Source: Clostridium_AM tanneri
GTDB lineage: Bacteria > Bacillota > Clostridia > Clostridiales > Clostridiaceae
Direction of reading: 5' to 3'
Length of the DNA: 64,000 nucleotides
NCBI RefSeq assembly: GCF_033659955.1
Contig: NZ_JARUJP010000004.1
Coordinates: 62,001 to 126,000, forward strand
This document shows, piece after piece, positions 17,227 through 25,414 of this stretch (its first letter is position 1; every line of letters begins with the position of its first letter). The translations under genes were made by a program, and so were the position numbers. The notes under the pieces were generated by a model. It searched no databases, was not told the DNA's origin, and saw only the letters and a list, made by a program, of their open reading frames with translations.

Positions 17227-19102
17227 AGGCATTTTCCCCCTTTTTCCCTAATATATTAGATATTCTTCTCTGTTGTTTCTTTCTTTCCGCTTCTATATCA
17301 CTTGGAGTCATTCTTGTTCCCCAGGTGGATTTCCAAAAGGTTACCCAAGCTATAGGCATTTGCCAAAGTAATATAGCTTCATAATAAATACAAAAGAACA
17401 TCCCAAAAATCCAAGTGGTACTTCTTCTAAAGAACATCTGTGCAAAACTCATCATTAATGCCATCATCAATAATCCAACAAGGAAGGTGGTAGGAAATAT
17501 CCTATGAACAATAGGTACATAAAGCAGATTATAGGTTACTATTACCGGTGCAGCAATAGGTACGAATACCCCCATGTAAAAGAATGCAGCCATAAAAGGT
17601 TCCTTCTTCCACATAAACTTTCCAGCAATAATTGATTCTCTAAGCCAGGACCTTTTCCACCTCATTTGCTGTTTAAGAAATACCTTATATTTATTAGGTA
17701 CAATAGTGGCACAAATTGCAGTATCCTGATAGCTTGTTCTATAGCCCTTTAATACAAAATTAGTCATAGCCCTGTCATCACCAAAAGTCGCCTTTTGCCT
17801 TAAAAATCTTTGATTTAACCACTCCTCCATATTATCTATAACTATTTGTTTTCTGTAACAGGACAGCGGTCCTGATAGACAGGTAACTGCATCAAAATAG
17901 GCTTCTGCTGCCTTCATAATTCTAAAAGCAATATAGTATCTAACAGACTGCATTTTAGTCAAAGCATTAGTATAAGTGTTAGCCACATCCGTTCTGCCAG
18001 ATACCCCTCCCATTTTAGGATCTTTAAAAGGCTGAACAAGATTTCTTATAGCAAAGGGATCTAAAAAGCTGTCGGAGTCAACAAATACCACCAAATCATG
18101 CTTTGCCTCTAAAACTCCTCTGCAAAGGGCATCTCTTTTTCCTAAGTTTTCTTCCTGAACAAAATACTTCACCCTGTTTTGAGTATCAAACCTTTCTGCT
18201 TCTTTATTAAGCCTATCTATAGTTTTCTTAATTTGTTCTACAGAATTATCATTAGAGCGATCATCTACAACTATGACCTCCAATTTATCAACAGGATAGT
18301 CTTGGTTGATGCAGCTCAAAATTGTATTTTCTATCCATTCCTCCTCATTAAAGCAGGGAATGATAATAGTAACGCCGGGAGTATAATTTACATCCATTGG
18401 CAGAGGCTTGTACAAAACACCAAATAGATATCTACTTAATAAAAATACCGCTGCAATAATACTATATAAATACATCCATTTATTAAATTTAAAATATATA
18501 ATACTTTCTGCACGCATTAGTATGATGAAAGCACTAATAAATAATAATAGTAGACTGGAACCTACCAATATATATCTGTCTTTTTTCCTATTAGAGTACT
18601 GGGATAGACTCTCAATAAACTCCATACCACATAGTATCTTTCCCTCTGGAGTAACAGAATTACGAACCTTTTTACTGCTTATGTTAACCTTCATTTCATA
18701 GCCCTCTGGCATAGCTCCCGGTAACACCTCAAATTTAAGTTTGACACTATCAGCTTTACTAATTATATTTAGTTGTTCTTCATCCTTTAATTCTAATAAA
18801 ATTCCTGTAGTAGAAACATCTAAGGATCTAACGGTGAAGCTGCTTCTGACTTTGCCACTTCTACATACTACTTTAACTTCTGTTTGCATTACATATCTTA
18901 TTCCAGCCTTTTTACTCTTTATAAAGAAGTTAGGATCATCCTCATAATCCTCTAATACTTTTTTTCCTCTTCTGTCAATAGTAGTTCTTATACCTTCCTT
19001 ATCAGGAACCTCTGATAACAGTCTTCTATCTTTACGAGGCTTTAAAAGAATATCCTGTTCTTCATCCTTCTGTTTTTTTACTATCTTTTGTTTAAGACTC
19101 AT
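17216..19102 (-). CDS. Processive GT2 polysaccharide synthase with N-terminal PilZ-like domain
   Basis: 628 residues. A PilZ-like beta-barrel covers ~63-165 (DVSTTG at 95-100 matches the D/NxSxxG motif; the usual RxxxR is only partly kept). Two helices follow at ~178-228, then the GT2 domain ~240-485, then about four membrane helices. The catalytic set is complete: VVDDRS (D280, D281), DSD (342-344), GDDR (441-444) and QQMRW (478-482). SGPLSCYR and GDDRAMTN resemble hyaluronan, chitin and PNAG synthases. Such enzymes polymerise UDP-sugars and push the chain through the membrane. The PilZ-like domain points to c-di-GMP activation. AGGAG precedes the ATG. Confidence 0.9.
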   Translation of the reverse strand: MSLKQKIVKKQKDEEQDILLKPRKDRRLLSEVPDKEGIRTTIDRRGKKVLEDYEDDPNFFIKSKKAGIRYVMQTEVKVVCRSGKVRSSFTVRSLDVSTTGILLELKDEEQLNIISKADSVKLKFEVLPGAMPEGYEMKVNISSKKVRNSVTPEGKILCGMEFIESLSQYSNRKKDRYILVGSSLLLLFISAFIILMRAESIIYFKFNKWMYLYSIIAAVFLLSRYLFGVLYKPLPMDVNYTPGVTIIIPCFNEEEWIENTILSCINQDYPVDKLEVIVVDDRSNDNSVEQIKKTIDRLNKEAERFDTQNRVKYFVQEENLGKRDALCRGVLEAKHDLVVFVDSDSFLDPFAIRNLVQPFKDPKMGGVSGRTDVANTYTNALTKMQSVRYYIAFRIMKAAEAYFDAVTCLSGPLSCYRKQIVIDNMEEWLNQRFLRQKATFGDDRAMTNFVLKGYRTSYQDTAICATIVPNKYKVFLKQQMRWKRSWLRESIIAGKFMWKKEPFMAAFFYMGVFVPIAAPVIVTYNLLYVPIVHRIFPTTFLVGLLMMALMMSFAQMFFRRSTTWIFGMFFCIYYEAILLWQMPIAWVTFWKSTWGTRMTPSDIEAERKKQQRRISNILGKKGENAYEN

Positions 19103-19116
19103 ATCCCAACTCCTAC

Positions 19117-21720
19117 TTACCTTTCTAAATAATCACTGAGCTTTGCAATTTTATATTTTTCTCCATATAAGCCTTTTTCATTATTAGTTAAGAATAAATC
19201 TAAAGCTTCTGCAGTATAATAGCTTTGGTCATTCATATGCATTACCACTATATTTCCCTTATTTTTAATTAATCCCTTTTCTATATAGTTAACAATGTCC
19301 TGTGCCGAAGTTCTTTCGTAATCATGAGTTGTAATATTTCCACTAACAGAGTATTTATAGCCGCTTTCAAATACTGCTGCTAATCCTTCTTTTGTTGAAA
19401 GCAAAGTAGGTGGTCTAAAATATGGTCTTAATGAATCTAAATCTCCTACTACCTTACCCATAACCTCATAGGATTTAACTAAAGACTTCTCAAGCTCCTG
19501 CTTATCAGCCTCTAACAGTTCATGGTTATAGTTATGACTTCCAATATCATTGCCATTTAAGGCAATTGTCCTAAGAAGATTTGGATTAGCATTTGATATA
19601 TTATTGTTAGCATCTGTATACTTTGGTATTACAAAGAAGCTCCCCTTTACCTTATGTTTATTTAGTACATCTAATATTCCATCTATTGCTGGATCTCCCC
19701 CCCAGTCATCAAAGGTGAAGAATATAACACTTTCTCCCTTTGTATCAATAGTTCCGCTTTTATCAATGATTATGTTGTCTTCTTTATCAAAATCTATATA
19801 TTGATTGCCTATATAGTTAGTTTTCATCATAGACAACGCTTCTTCATAGCTTCTTTTCTTTAAAGGCTCAAAGTTTCCTCTAACAGCATATCTGCCAAAT
19901 TGTGATGAACTCTCTATAGTATTTTGTAAATTACTTAAGGCTACTATGGAATAACCTAATGGTTTTTGAGCTCTCTCATAGGATTTTGATTTTTCATCAA
20001 ACCTGTTTATATAACCTTTTTCAACATAATTTTCAGTTACTAGCTTTACCACCTCTGCAACTATATCATCAGTTTCAAATAAATTGGAGTCTAACCTAAA
20101 GTACACTATTTCCCCCTTTTGAAGGGATGGATAATGCTCTATATTGAAATAATTTTCTACAATATCTTTCGCGCTTATTCCTTTATATTTGTTAACAATA
20201 GGTGCCTTTGAGTAAGTAAACAATTCATAATTCTTAAGAGAAGGAATATTAGTTACTGCTGATAAAGCCTCTTGAATTTGAGAATTTATATATCCATAGC
20301 CAGCCATGTAAGCCTTTGTAGCTATTCCCTTTTCCTTTAGCAGCTTATCCACTTCATATATTTCTCTACAGATTTCTTCCGTTGACTTACTTAGCAAAGC
20401 TACACTAGTTGTTATTCCGCCGTTACCAATTTCATGCCCTTTACTTAGGATTTTGTCTATCCTATCCGGATATTTTAATATTTCATCCTTTGTTACGAAA
20501 AAGGTTCCCTTAGCATTAACCTTGTCCAGTGCTAATAATACCTCTTCTAGGCTACCTTCATTACTTAATCCTCTAAAGGTATAAGCTAAAGCCTCTTGGG
20601 TGGTATAAAACTTTGAAACAACAGGAGCCTGCTTTTTATTATTTTTTTCTAATAATTCTTTAAAGTTTATGAGGTCTATATTAGTAACTTTTTCATTTTC
20701 TTCCTTGCTTTCTAATTCCTTATTCTTATCACCTAATATATTGCTATCCTTTAATAGACCCTTTCCACTTAATGCATTATTTACGTAATAATCACTGCGT
20801 AACTTATACTTGTCCTTTTCTAACTTATCCTGTTTTTCAATACCAGGTAGCTCCACTGCTTTAACAACAGTTCTATTTTGTTCACCTATTGCCTTTAGAA
20901 GCCACTGTACTGTTTGAGTTATATGAATTTCTTCTTTCTCTTTGTCTTTCCCCTGGTCTATACCAGGCTGTTTATCTACTGCAGGCTTCTCTTCTGCTGT
21001 CTTTTTTTCATATTCAGTACTATCTAAAACCCCTTCTAATTTTATTGATATAACTGTTCCTTTATCTAAATTGCTTATATAGCTGTAGGCCTCATCATAA
21101 CTTTTAAAGCTTTGATAACTTAAATAATGATTGCTGCCAACAACATAGCTGTTTCCTGATGCATATGCCGCTGTTAAAATATTGTCCTGATATACTGTAG
21201 AGTTACACTTCAGTAATACAGGGTCTTTTCCTGTTATAGTTTTTAGAATCTTATTAGTTCTAGAGAAATCAGCAACTAATTGAATTGCAGGTAACTTCTC
21301 CATATTCTTACTCCAGGAAAGGGTTCCACTTCCTATATCATGCCCATGTTTTTGGATTGTTTTAACCACACTTGGATCTTCAGCAGCTTTAATTCCTGGT
21401 ATAAAAAAAGTCGCCTTAATCCCCTGTTCATCCAGCATGGCAATTATTTTATTCATAGTATCTCTATCGCTAAGTCCTTCAAAGGATAAGGATACTATGT
21501 TAGATGATGAATTGATATTAGTTATAACCTCTGCTTTCTTACCACTATTTAATAAGTTTAATGCTTTTTTTATTTCTTCTGATGCATCATAATTGCTTTT
21601 TTTACTTATTACTAGTTTTCCGTTCCTAATATTTCCATCATAATTTCTATATATAAAAATACCTGCAGAACTTATTATTAATAAAGTTACAGCAATAATG
21701 ACAACCTGTCTTTTCCCCAT
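19117..21720 (-). CDS. Three-domain NodB polysaccharide deacetylase, only the last domain complete
   Basis: About 867 residues: signal-anchor helix (~8-26) followed by three NodB-like units. Unit 1 (~75-240) has LSFEGLSD and IGSGTLSW. Unit 2 (~380-560) has YTFRGLSNE and IGNGGITTS. Both therefore lack the catalytic aspartates and metal histidines. Unit 3 (~667-867) has TFDDW (D673, D674), SHNYNH (H731, H735), RPPTL and VVMHMND and should be active. It would remove acetyl groups from extracellular GlcNAc polymer. The ATG at 21720 follows GAGG; a GTG 6 bp upstream is the alternative. It is the first gene of the exopolysaccharide operon and ends 14 bp before the GT2 gene. Confidence 0.88.
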   Translation of the reverse strand: MGKRQVVIIAVTLLIISSAGIFIYRNYDGNIRNGKLVISKKSNYDASEEIKKALNLLNSGKKAEVITNINSSSNIVSLSFEGLSDRDTMNKIIAMLDEQGIKATFFIPGIKAAEDPSVVKTIQKHGHDIGSGTLSWSKNMEKLPAIQLVADFSRTNKILKTITGKDPVLLKCNSTVYQDNILTAAYASGNSYVVGSNHYLSYQSFKSYDEAYSYISNLDKGTVISIKLEGVLDSTEYEKKTAEEKPAVDKQPGIDQGKDKEKEEIHITQTVQWLLKAIGEQNRTVVKAVELPGIEKQDKLEKDKYKLRSDYYVNNALSGKGLLKDSNILGDKNKELESKEENEKVTNIDLINFKELLEKNNKKQAPVVSKFYTTQEALAYTFRGLSNEGSLEEVLLALDKVNAKGTFFVTKDEILKYPDRIDKILSKGHEIGNGGITTSVALLSKSTEEICREIYEVDKLLKEKGIATKAYMAGYGYINSQIQEALSAVTNIPSLKNYELFTYSKAPIVNKYKGISAKDIVENYFNIEHYPSLQKGEIVYFRLDSNLFETDDIVAEVVKLVTENYVEKGYINRFDEKSKSYERAQKPLGYSIVALSNLQNTIESSSQFGRYAVRGNFEPLKKRSYEEALSMMKTNYIGNQYIDFDKEDNIIIDKSGTIDTKGESVIFFTFDDWGGDPAIDGILDVLNKHKVKGSFFVIPKYTDANNNISNANPNLLRTIALNGNDIGSHNYNHELLEADKQELEKSLVKSYEVMGKVVGDLDSLRPYFRPPTLLSTKEGLAAVFESGYKYSVSGNITTHDYERTSAQDIVNYIEKGLIKNKGNIVVMHMNDQSYYTAEALDLFLTNNEKGLYGEKYKIAKLSDYLER

Positions 21721-21759
21721 ATTCACCTCATATGTAAAATTGTTTATAAATATTTCGAA

Positions 21760-21843
21760 AGGGATTCCCTTAATTTCACTGCAAATGTTAATTTAAAGAA
21801 CAAAAGCTGAGAAAACAGGAGAATCCCTATAAAAAGTATATCA
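21760..21843 (-). promoter_or_regulatory. Promoter and paired leader of the exopolysaccharide operon
   Basis: On the minus strand TGATATACT (21843-21835) is an extended -10 element. The predicted transcript begins near AGGGATTC (21828-21821), which is perfectly complementary to GAATCCCT at 21767-21760, about 55 nt later and ~40 nt before the start codon. I see no match to c-di-GMP-I or -II riboswitch consensus. The paired ends could form a structured leader or a split operator. Confidence 0.45.
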
Positions 21844-21933
21844 TAAAATATTGATGAATAAACAAGAAAATTTGAGCTTTATAGCGAAATTTTTCACACT
21901 TTGTCATATAAAATTTCTATCCATGATTAATAT

Positions 21934-21968
21934 AAAAGGACTGTTGCACTAAGTGCAGCAGCCTTTTT
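21934..21968 (-). terminator. Terminator of the ABC-F gene
   Basis: AAGG-CTG-TGCACT pairs with AGTGCA-CAG-CCTT around a two-base loop. Runs of T on both strands make it usable in either direction. It lies about 20 bp past the ABC-F stop codon. Confidence 0.8.
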
Positions 21969-21986
21969 TAAAAAACATCCTGTGTA

Positions 21987-23633
21987 CTATTTATTTTGCT
22001 TCAAATTCTTTAGCTTACCTAGTATGTCATAGTATTCCTTATCTAGTGCTAGTACGTTATCCTTCTTCGACGGCATAGAGAGTCTTCCTATAACTTCTGA
22101 AAGACGATTCTCCAATAGAAAAATCTGTTTTTCTATTTCCTCTTTATCATTGCTTAAATGTATATTTCTACTGTTAGTATATTCTTTGTAGTTTCCCTTA
22201 AATGTTTTTATCTTATAGTTTTCTATAGTCATTATACTATCTGCCACAGAATCTACAAACCTTCTATCATGGGATACAAACAATAAGGTCATACTGTATT
22301 CTTTCAGTACTTTCTCTACCACTTCAAGAGAGTTTATATCCATATAATTGGTAGGCTCATCTAATATAAGTAGGTTTATGTCCTGTACTAATATCTTTGC
22401 AAAGGATACCTTAACCCGTTCTCCTCCACTTAATGCACTTACTTTTTTATAGATATCTTCTCCTTTAATCAACAGCCTTGCCAATAAAACTCTAACGAAA
22501 GTTTCGTTATATATACTACTTTCCATTATATTTTCTATTATAGTTAGCTTTTCCTCTAAAATACTCATATCTTGACTAAAGTATCCTATCCTTGCTCCCT
22601 GAGCAACCTTTATGCAGTTATCATTATTCATTATCATTTTAATCAAGGTACTTTTTCCACATCCATTAGGACCAATCAATGCTATTTTGGATTCATTATA
22701 TATGCTAAATTCTGCATTATTAAATATAATTTTTCCATTGAATGCTCTATTTATATTCCTACCCTCTATAATTATTTTACTATGGAGCCTATTTGAATCT
22801 GTTATATCTAATTTAATGTCCTCATATTTCTTAGGTTTCTCTTTAACTTCAAGATGCTCTATTCTTTTCTCAATGTTTTTTGCTGCTCTTTCGAGATTTG
22901 CCTTTGCCTTTTGATCTCCCATCTTATGAAGTCTAGCTTCGGAATTACCCATTCGTTTAGGAGCTTTTTTCATGCTCTTTACCTTTTGCTTAGTATCTGT
23001 AATCACTGCCTGAAGTCGCTTCTTCTCTTTTATATATTCCTCATATTCAAATTCAGCTCTTTCTCTCTCTTTAGTTTTTTGAGTAACATAATTACTATAA
23101 CTACCATTATATATTTTTATTTTGCCATCTTCTATTTCTAATATTTTGTTGCACAACTTATCTAAAAAGCTTCTGTCGTGAGATATAAGGATAAGAGCAC
23201 CTTTGTATTCTGCAAATTTTTTTTCCATTAGTTCAATGCCCTCTATATCAACATTACTGGTAGGTTCATCTGCAAATATCAATACACTGTTACATCCTAA
23301 ACCGTCAGCAAGCTTAAATCTTGTCTTTTCTCCTCCACTCATATTCTCATCCCAGGTATTTGCAACACCAAACTTTGAGGCCATTTCATCTGTAATTATT
23401 TTATTGTCTGGTTTTTCTAGTTGCGATATATATGAATATTTTCCGTATAACTTAACCCACCCTTCATCAGACTTAAGTCTTTCACTAAGTATATTAATGA
23501 AGGTGGTCTTACCTACCCCATTTGCACCTACAATACCTATTCTATCCTCAGAATAAACTTTTAAGTTATCTACATCTAATACTAGTCTATCACCAAAATA
23601 TTTTTTAATATTGCTGCATTCCATTAACAACAT
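21987..23633 (-). CDS. ABC-F ATPase, probable antibiotic-resistance ribosomal protection protein
   Basis: 548 residues with two ATPase domains and no membrane segment. Domain 1: GANGVGKT, MSGGEKTR, FADEPTSNVD. Domain 2: GPNGCGKS, LSGGERVK, LDEPTNYMD. The linker between them (~residues 190-290) is basic and helical (KRMGNSEARLHKMG), the region that reaches the ribosomal P site and peptidyl transferase centre in Vga/Lsa/CplR proteins. Family members displace lincosamides, pleuromutilins and streptogramin A. AAGGAGGGG lies 7 nt before the ATG. The ~335-nt leader with tiny reading frames and a terminator supports drug-induced expression. A housekeeping ABC-F role remains possible. Confidence 0.88.
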   Translation of the reverse strand: MLLMECSNIKKYFGDRLVLDVDNLKVYSEDRIGIVGANGVGKTTFINILSERLKSDEGWVKLYGKYSYISQLEKPDNKIITDEMASKFGVANTWDENMSGGEKTRFKLADGLGCNSVLIFADEPTSNVDIEGIELMEKKFAEYKGALILISHDRSFLDKLCNKILEIEDGKIKIYNGSYSNYVTQKTKERERAEFEYEEYIKEKKRLQAVITDTKQKVKSMKKAPKRMGNSEARLHKMGDQKAKANLERAAKNIEKRIEHLEVKEKPKKYEDIKLDITDSNRLHSKIIIEGRNINRAFNGKIIFNNAEFSIYNESKIALIGPNGCGKSTLIKMIMNNDNCIKVAQGARIGYFSQDMSILEEKLTIIENIMESSIYNETFVRVLLARLLIKGEDIYKKVSALSGGERVKVSFAKILVQDINLLILDEPTNYMDINSLEVVEKVLKEYSMTLLFVSHDRRFVDSVADSIMTIENYKIKTFKGNYKEYTNSRNIHLSNDKEEIEKQIFLLENRLSEVIGRLSMPSKKDNVLALDKEYYDILGKLKNLKQNK

Positions 23634-24004
23634 AAAAAATCCCCTCCTTGTAACCTGGAGAGGATAGCGTCATAACTTATATAATAATCCTAATACTTCT
23701 TAAGTAAGTCTCAAACTATAAAAAATAAAACTCTAAATCAATATAGAGTGAGACCCAAATAACTAATTAAGATTAATAACAGATTATTTGAACAAACTAT
23801 CACCAGTTACAAAAACACTATCCACTCGTAAAGTTAAATAAAACGCATGATAATAAAGCCCTCTTAGGCCATTATTTTAATTTTCATTTTATTAAACAAA
23901 TAAAAAGTGAATTACATTCTCATTTCTGCCAATACCTTGCCCTTTCTTAAAGTTAAATTTATTAATATCAACATTATTATATAGATAACTGCTATGGATG
24001 TCAA
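23634..24004 (-). promoter_or_regulatory. Promoter and attenuator leader of the ABC-F gene
   Basis: A consensus promoter lies on the minus strand: TTGACA (24004-23999), 17 bp, TATAAT (23981-23976). The leader then runs about 335 nt. It contains the four-codon frame MRFI-stop (23848-23834) preceded by AGAGGG, an intrinsic terminator (CTCTA/TAGAG, 23748-23731, then TTTTATTTTTT), and a competing outer pair GTCTCA/TGAGAC (23754-23749 with 23713-23708). The last segment, CCTCTCC (23663-23657), can pair with the ribosome site GGAGGGG (23647-23641). This is the organisation of ribosome-stalling attenuators of antibiotic-resistance genes. Confidence 0.7.
23719..23754 (-). terminator. Leader terminator (attenuator) of the ABC-F gene
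   Basis: The hairpin CTCTA-N8-TAGAG is followed by TTTTATTTTTT about 90 nt ahead of the coding start. The outer GTCTCA arm can pair with TGAGAC downstream of the T run, giving a possible alternative fold. Confidence 0.65.
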
Positions 24005-24055
24005 TCTTTGAACTATTGCAAAGATATAAATAAGCTATATATTTCAACTTTAAAC

Positions 24056-24081
24056 AAGGCATCTGTAAAAACAGATGCCTT
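24056..24081 (-). terminator. Terminator of rsgA
   Basis: A perfect 11-bp stem, AAGGCATCTGT against ACAGATGCCTT, closes a 4-nt loop just after the rsgA stop codon. The minus strand continues TGTTTAAAG, so the T run is modest. Confidence 0.7.
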
Positions 24082-24088
24082 ATATCAG

Positions 24089-25171
24089 TTATCTTCTTCT
24101 ATTCTTGTTTTTAATAAATTTTTTAGTTTCTTTTATGCCTGCCATACCACCAAACATCTCATTTATTTTTTCCTTCTCAATTTGTTTGGAATTAAGCTCG
24201 CTATATTTTAACTCTCTTTGAAGCTTTTTATAATTTTCAAATCGTTCTGCGTCAAGCAACCCATTTTCTATGGCTTCTCTTACAGCACATTTAGGTTCAT
24301 CTTCATGACGACAATCGGAAAATTTACACCTTTGCGCCATCTCGTCTATATCACTGAAGGATTTATTTAAGTCAGCACTTACTATTCCCAATTCCCTCAT
24401 TCCTGGAGTATCTATAACAACACCGCCTTCATGAATTAAAAATAATTCTCGATGAGTGGTTGTATGTCTTCCTTTATCATCATTTCCTATACTCTTTGTC
24501 TCTAGAACTTCATCTTCTAAAAGCTTGTTTACAAGGGTAGACTTTCCTACTCCTGAGGAACCAATAAAGGCTATAGTTTTTCCTTTACCAATATACTTCT
24601 TAATAGTCAAATATCCATCTTCAGATACACTACTTGTAACTAATACATCTATACCAATGGCAGCAGACTCAACTTGAAAGACCTTGTCTTCAATATCATT
24701 ACACAAATCTGATTTAGTGAGCACTATTACAGGTGTTGCACTGCTATCCCAAGCAATTGAAATATATCGCTCTAATCTACGAATATTAAAATCATTATTC
24801 AGCGACATACATATGAAGATTATATCAATATTAGCGGCAACTATTTGACTATCAACTCTAGTTCCTGCTACCTTTCTTTCAAAACAACTCCTTCTTGAAA
24901 GAATGTGATGAATAATTGCATTTCCATTTTCATTAGTAGTTCTATCTACTAAAACCCAATCCCCAACTGCTGGATAATCAATAGCAGATTTTGATGTGTA
25001 ATTTAATTTACCAGAAACCTCTGCAAAAATCTCTCCTTCTTCAGTAATAACCTTATAAATATTTCTATGCTGAACAGAAACTCTTCCAATATATAAGTCT
25101 TCCTCATACATTGAAGCCTCTTGAATATATCTTTCACTTAAACCTAAATCATATAAATTTATTTTTTTCAA
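24089..25171 (-). CDS. rsgA: RsgA-type circularly permuted GTPase
   Basis: 360 residues: OB-fold (~25-95), then the permuted GTPase with G4 TKSD (152-155) before G1 GSSGVGKS (204-211), the TTTHREL switch and G3 DTPG (254-257). A zinc site follows (C282, C287, H289, C295). RsgA checks maturation of the 30S decoding centre and binds under ribosome stress. This long form resembles the paralogue found in many clostridia in addition to the housekeeping ~290-residue enzyme, so it may be the second copy. The start is TTG at 25171 behind GGGAGG. A stem-loop leader precedes it (25215-25249). Confidence 0.9.
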   Translation of the reverse strand: MKKINLYDLGLSERYIQEASMYEEDLYIGRVSVQHRNIYKVITEEGEIFAEVSGKLNYTSKSAIDYPAVGDWVLVDRTTNENGNAIIHHILSRRSCFERKVAGTRVDSQIVAANIDIIFICMSLNNDFNIRRLERYISIAWDSSATPVIVLTKSDLCNDIEDKVFQVESAAIGIDVLVTSSVSEDGYLTIKKYIGKGKTIAFIGSSGVGKSTLVNKLLEDEVLETKSIGNDDKGRHTTTHRELFLIHEGGVVIDTPGMRELGIVSADLNKSFSDIDEMAQRCKFSDCRHEDEPKCAVREAIENGLLDAERFENYKKLQRELKYSELNSKQIEKEKINEMFGGMAGIKETKKFIKNKNRRR

Positions 25172-25214
25172 TTTTTATTCCTCCCATAGTAAACAGTAAG
25201 TCTTTTGACCTTTT

Positions 25215-25249
25215 GGGAGGCGCTAAATATTATTCTACATGCACCTCCC
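25215..25249 (-). promoter_or_regulatory. Stem-loop in the rsgA leader
   Basis: On the minus strand GGGAGGTGC (25249-25241) pairs with GCGCCTCCC (25223-25215), nine pairs with one G-T, closing a 17-nt loop that contains ATGTAG. There is no T run, so it is not a terminator. It hides a ribosome-site-like GGGAGG about 80 nt ahead of the real start. Confidence 0.4.
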
Positions 25250-25340
25250 CGCTTACTACAATGCTCATTTCATAATATTTATTTGTACTTGTCACAAAAC
25301 ATCATTCCTTTCTACATATAATACCTAAATATTATATCAT

Positions 25341-25380
25341 AAATTAAAGGGAGTAGCACAAAAACTCTCCCTTTAATTTT
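25341..25380 (-). terminator. Terminator of the second TipAS regulator
   Basis: A perfect 13-bp stem, AAATTAAAGGGAG against CTCCCTTTAATTT, with a 13-nt loop lies about 35 bp past the stop codon. T-rich ends on both strands. Confidence 0.85.
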
Positions 25381-25414
25381 ACAATATTATCTTAACCATG
25401 GTCATTAAAAACAT

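Noticed and set aside
21721..21860. c-di-GMP riboswitch ahead of the PilZ exopolysaccharide operon
   Set aside because: I looked for GEMM-I and GEMM-II core sequences and found neither; only a simple pairing of the leader ends is visible.
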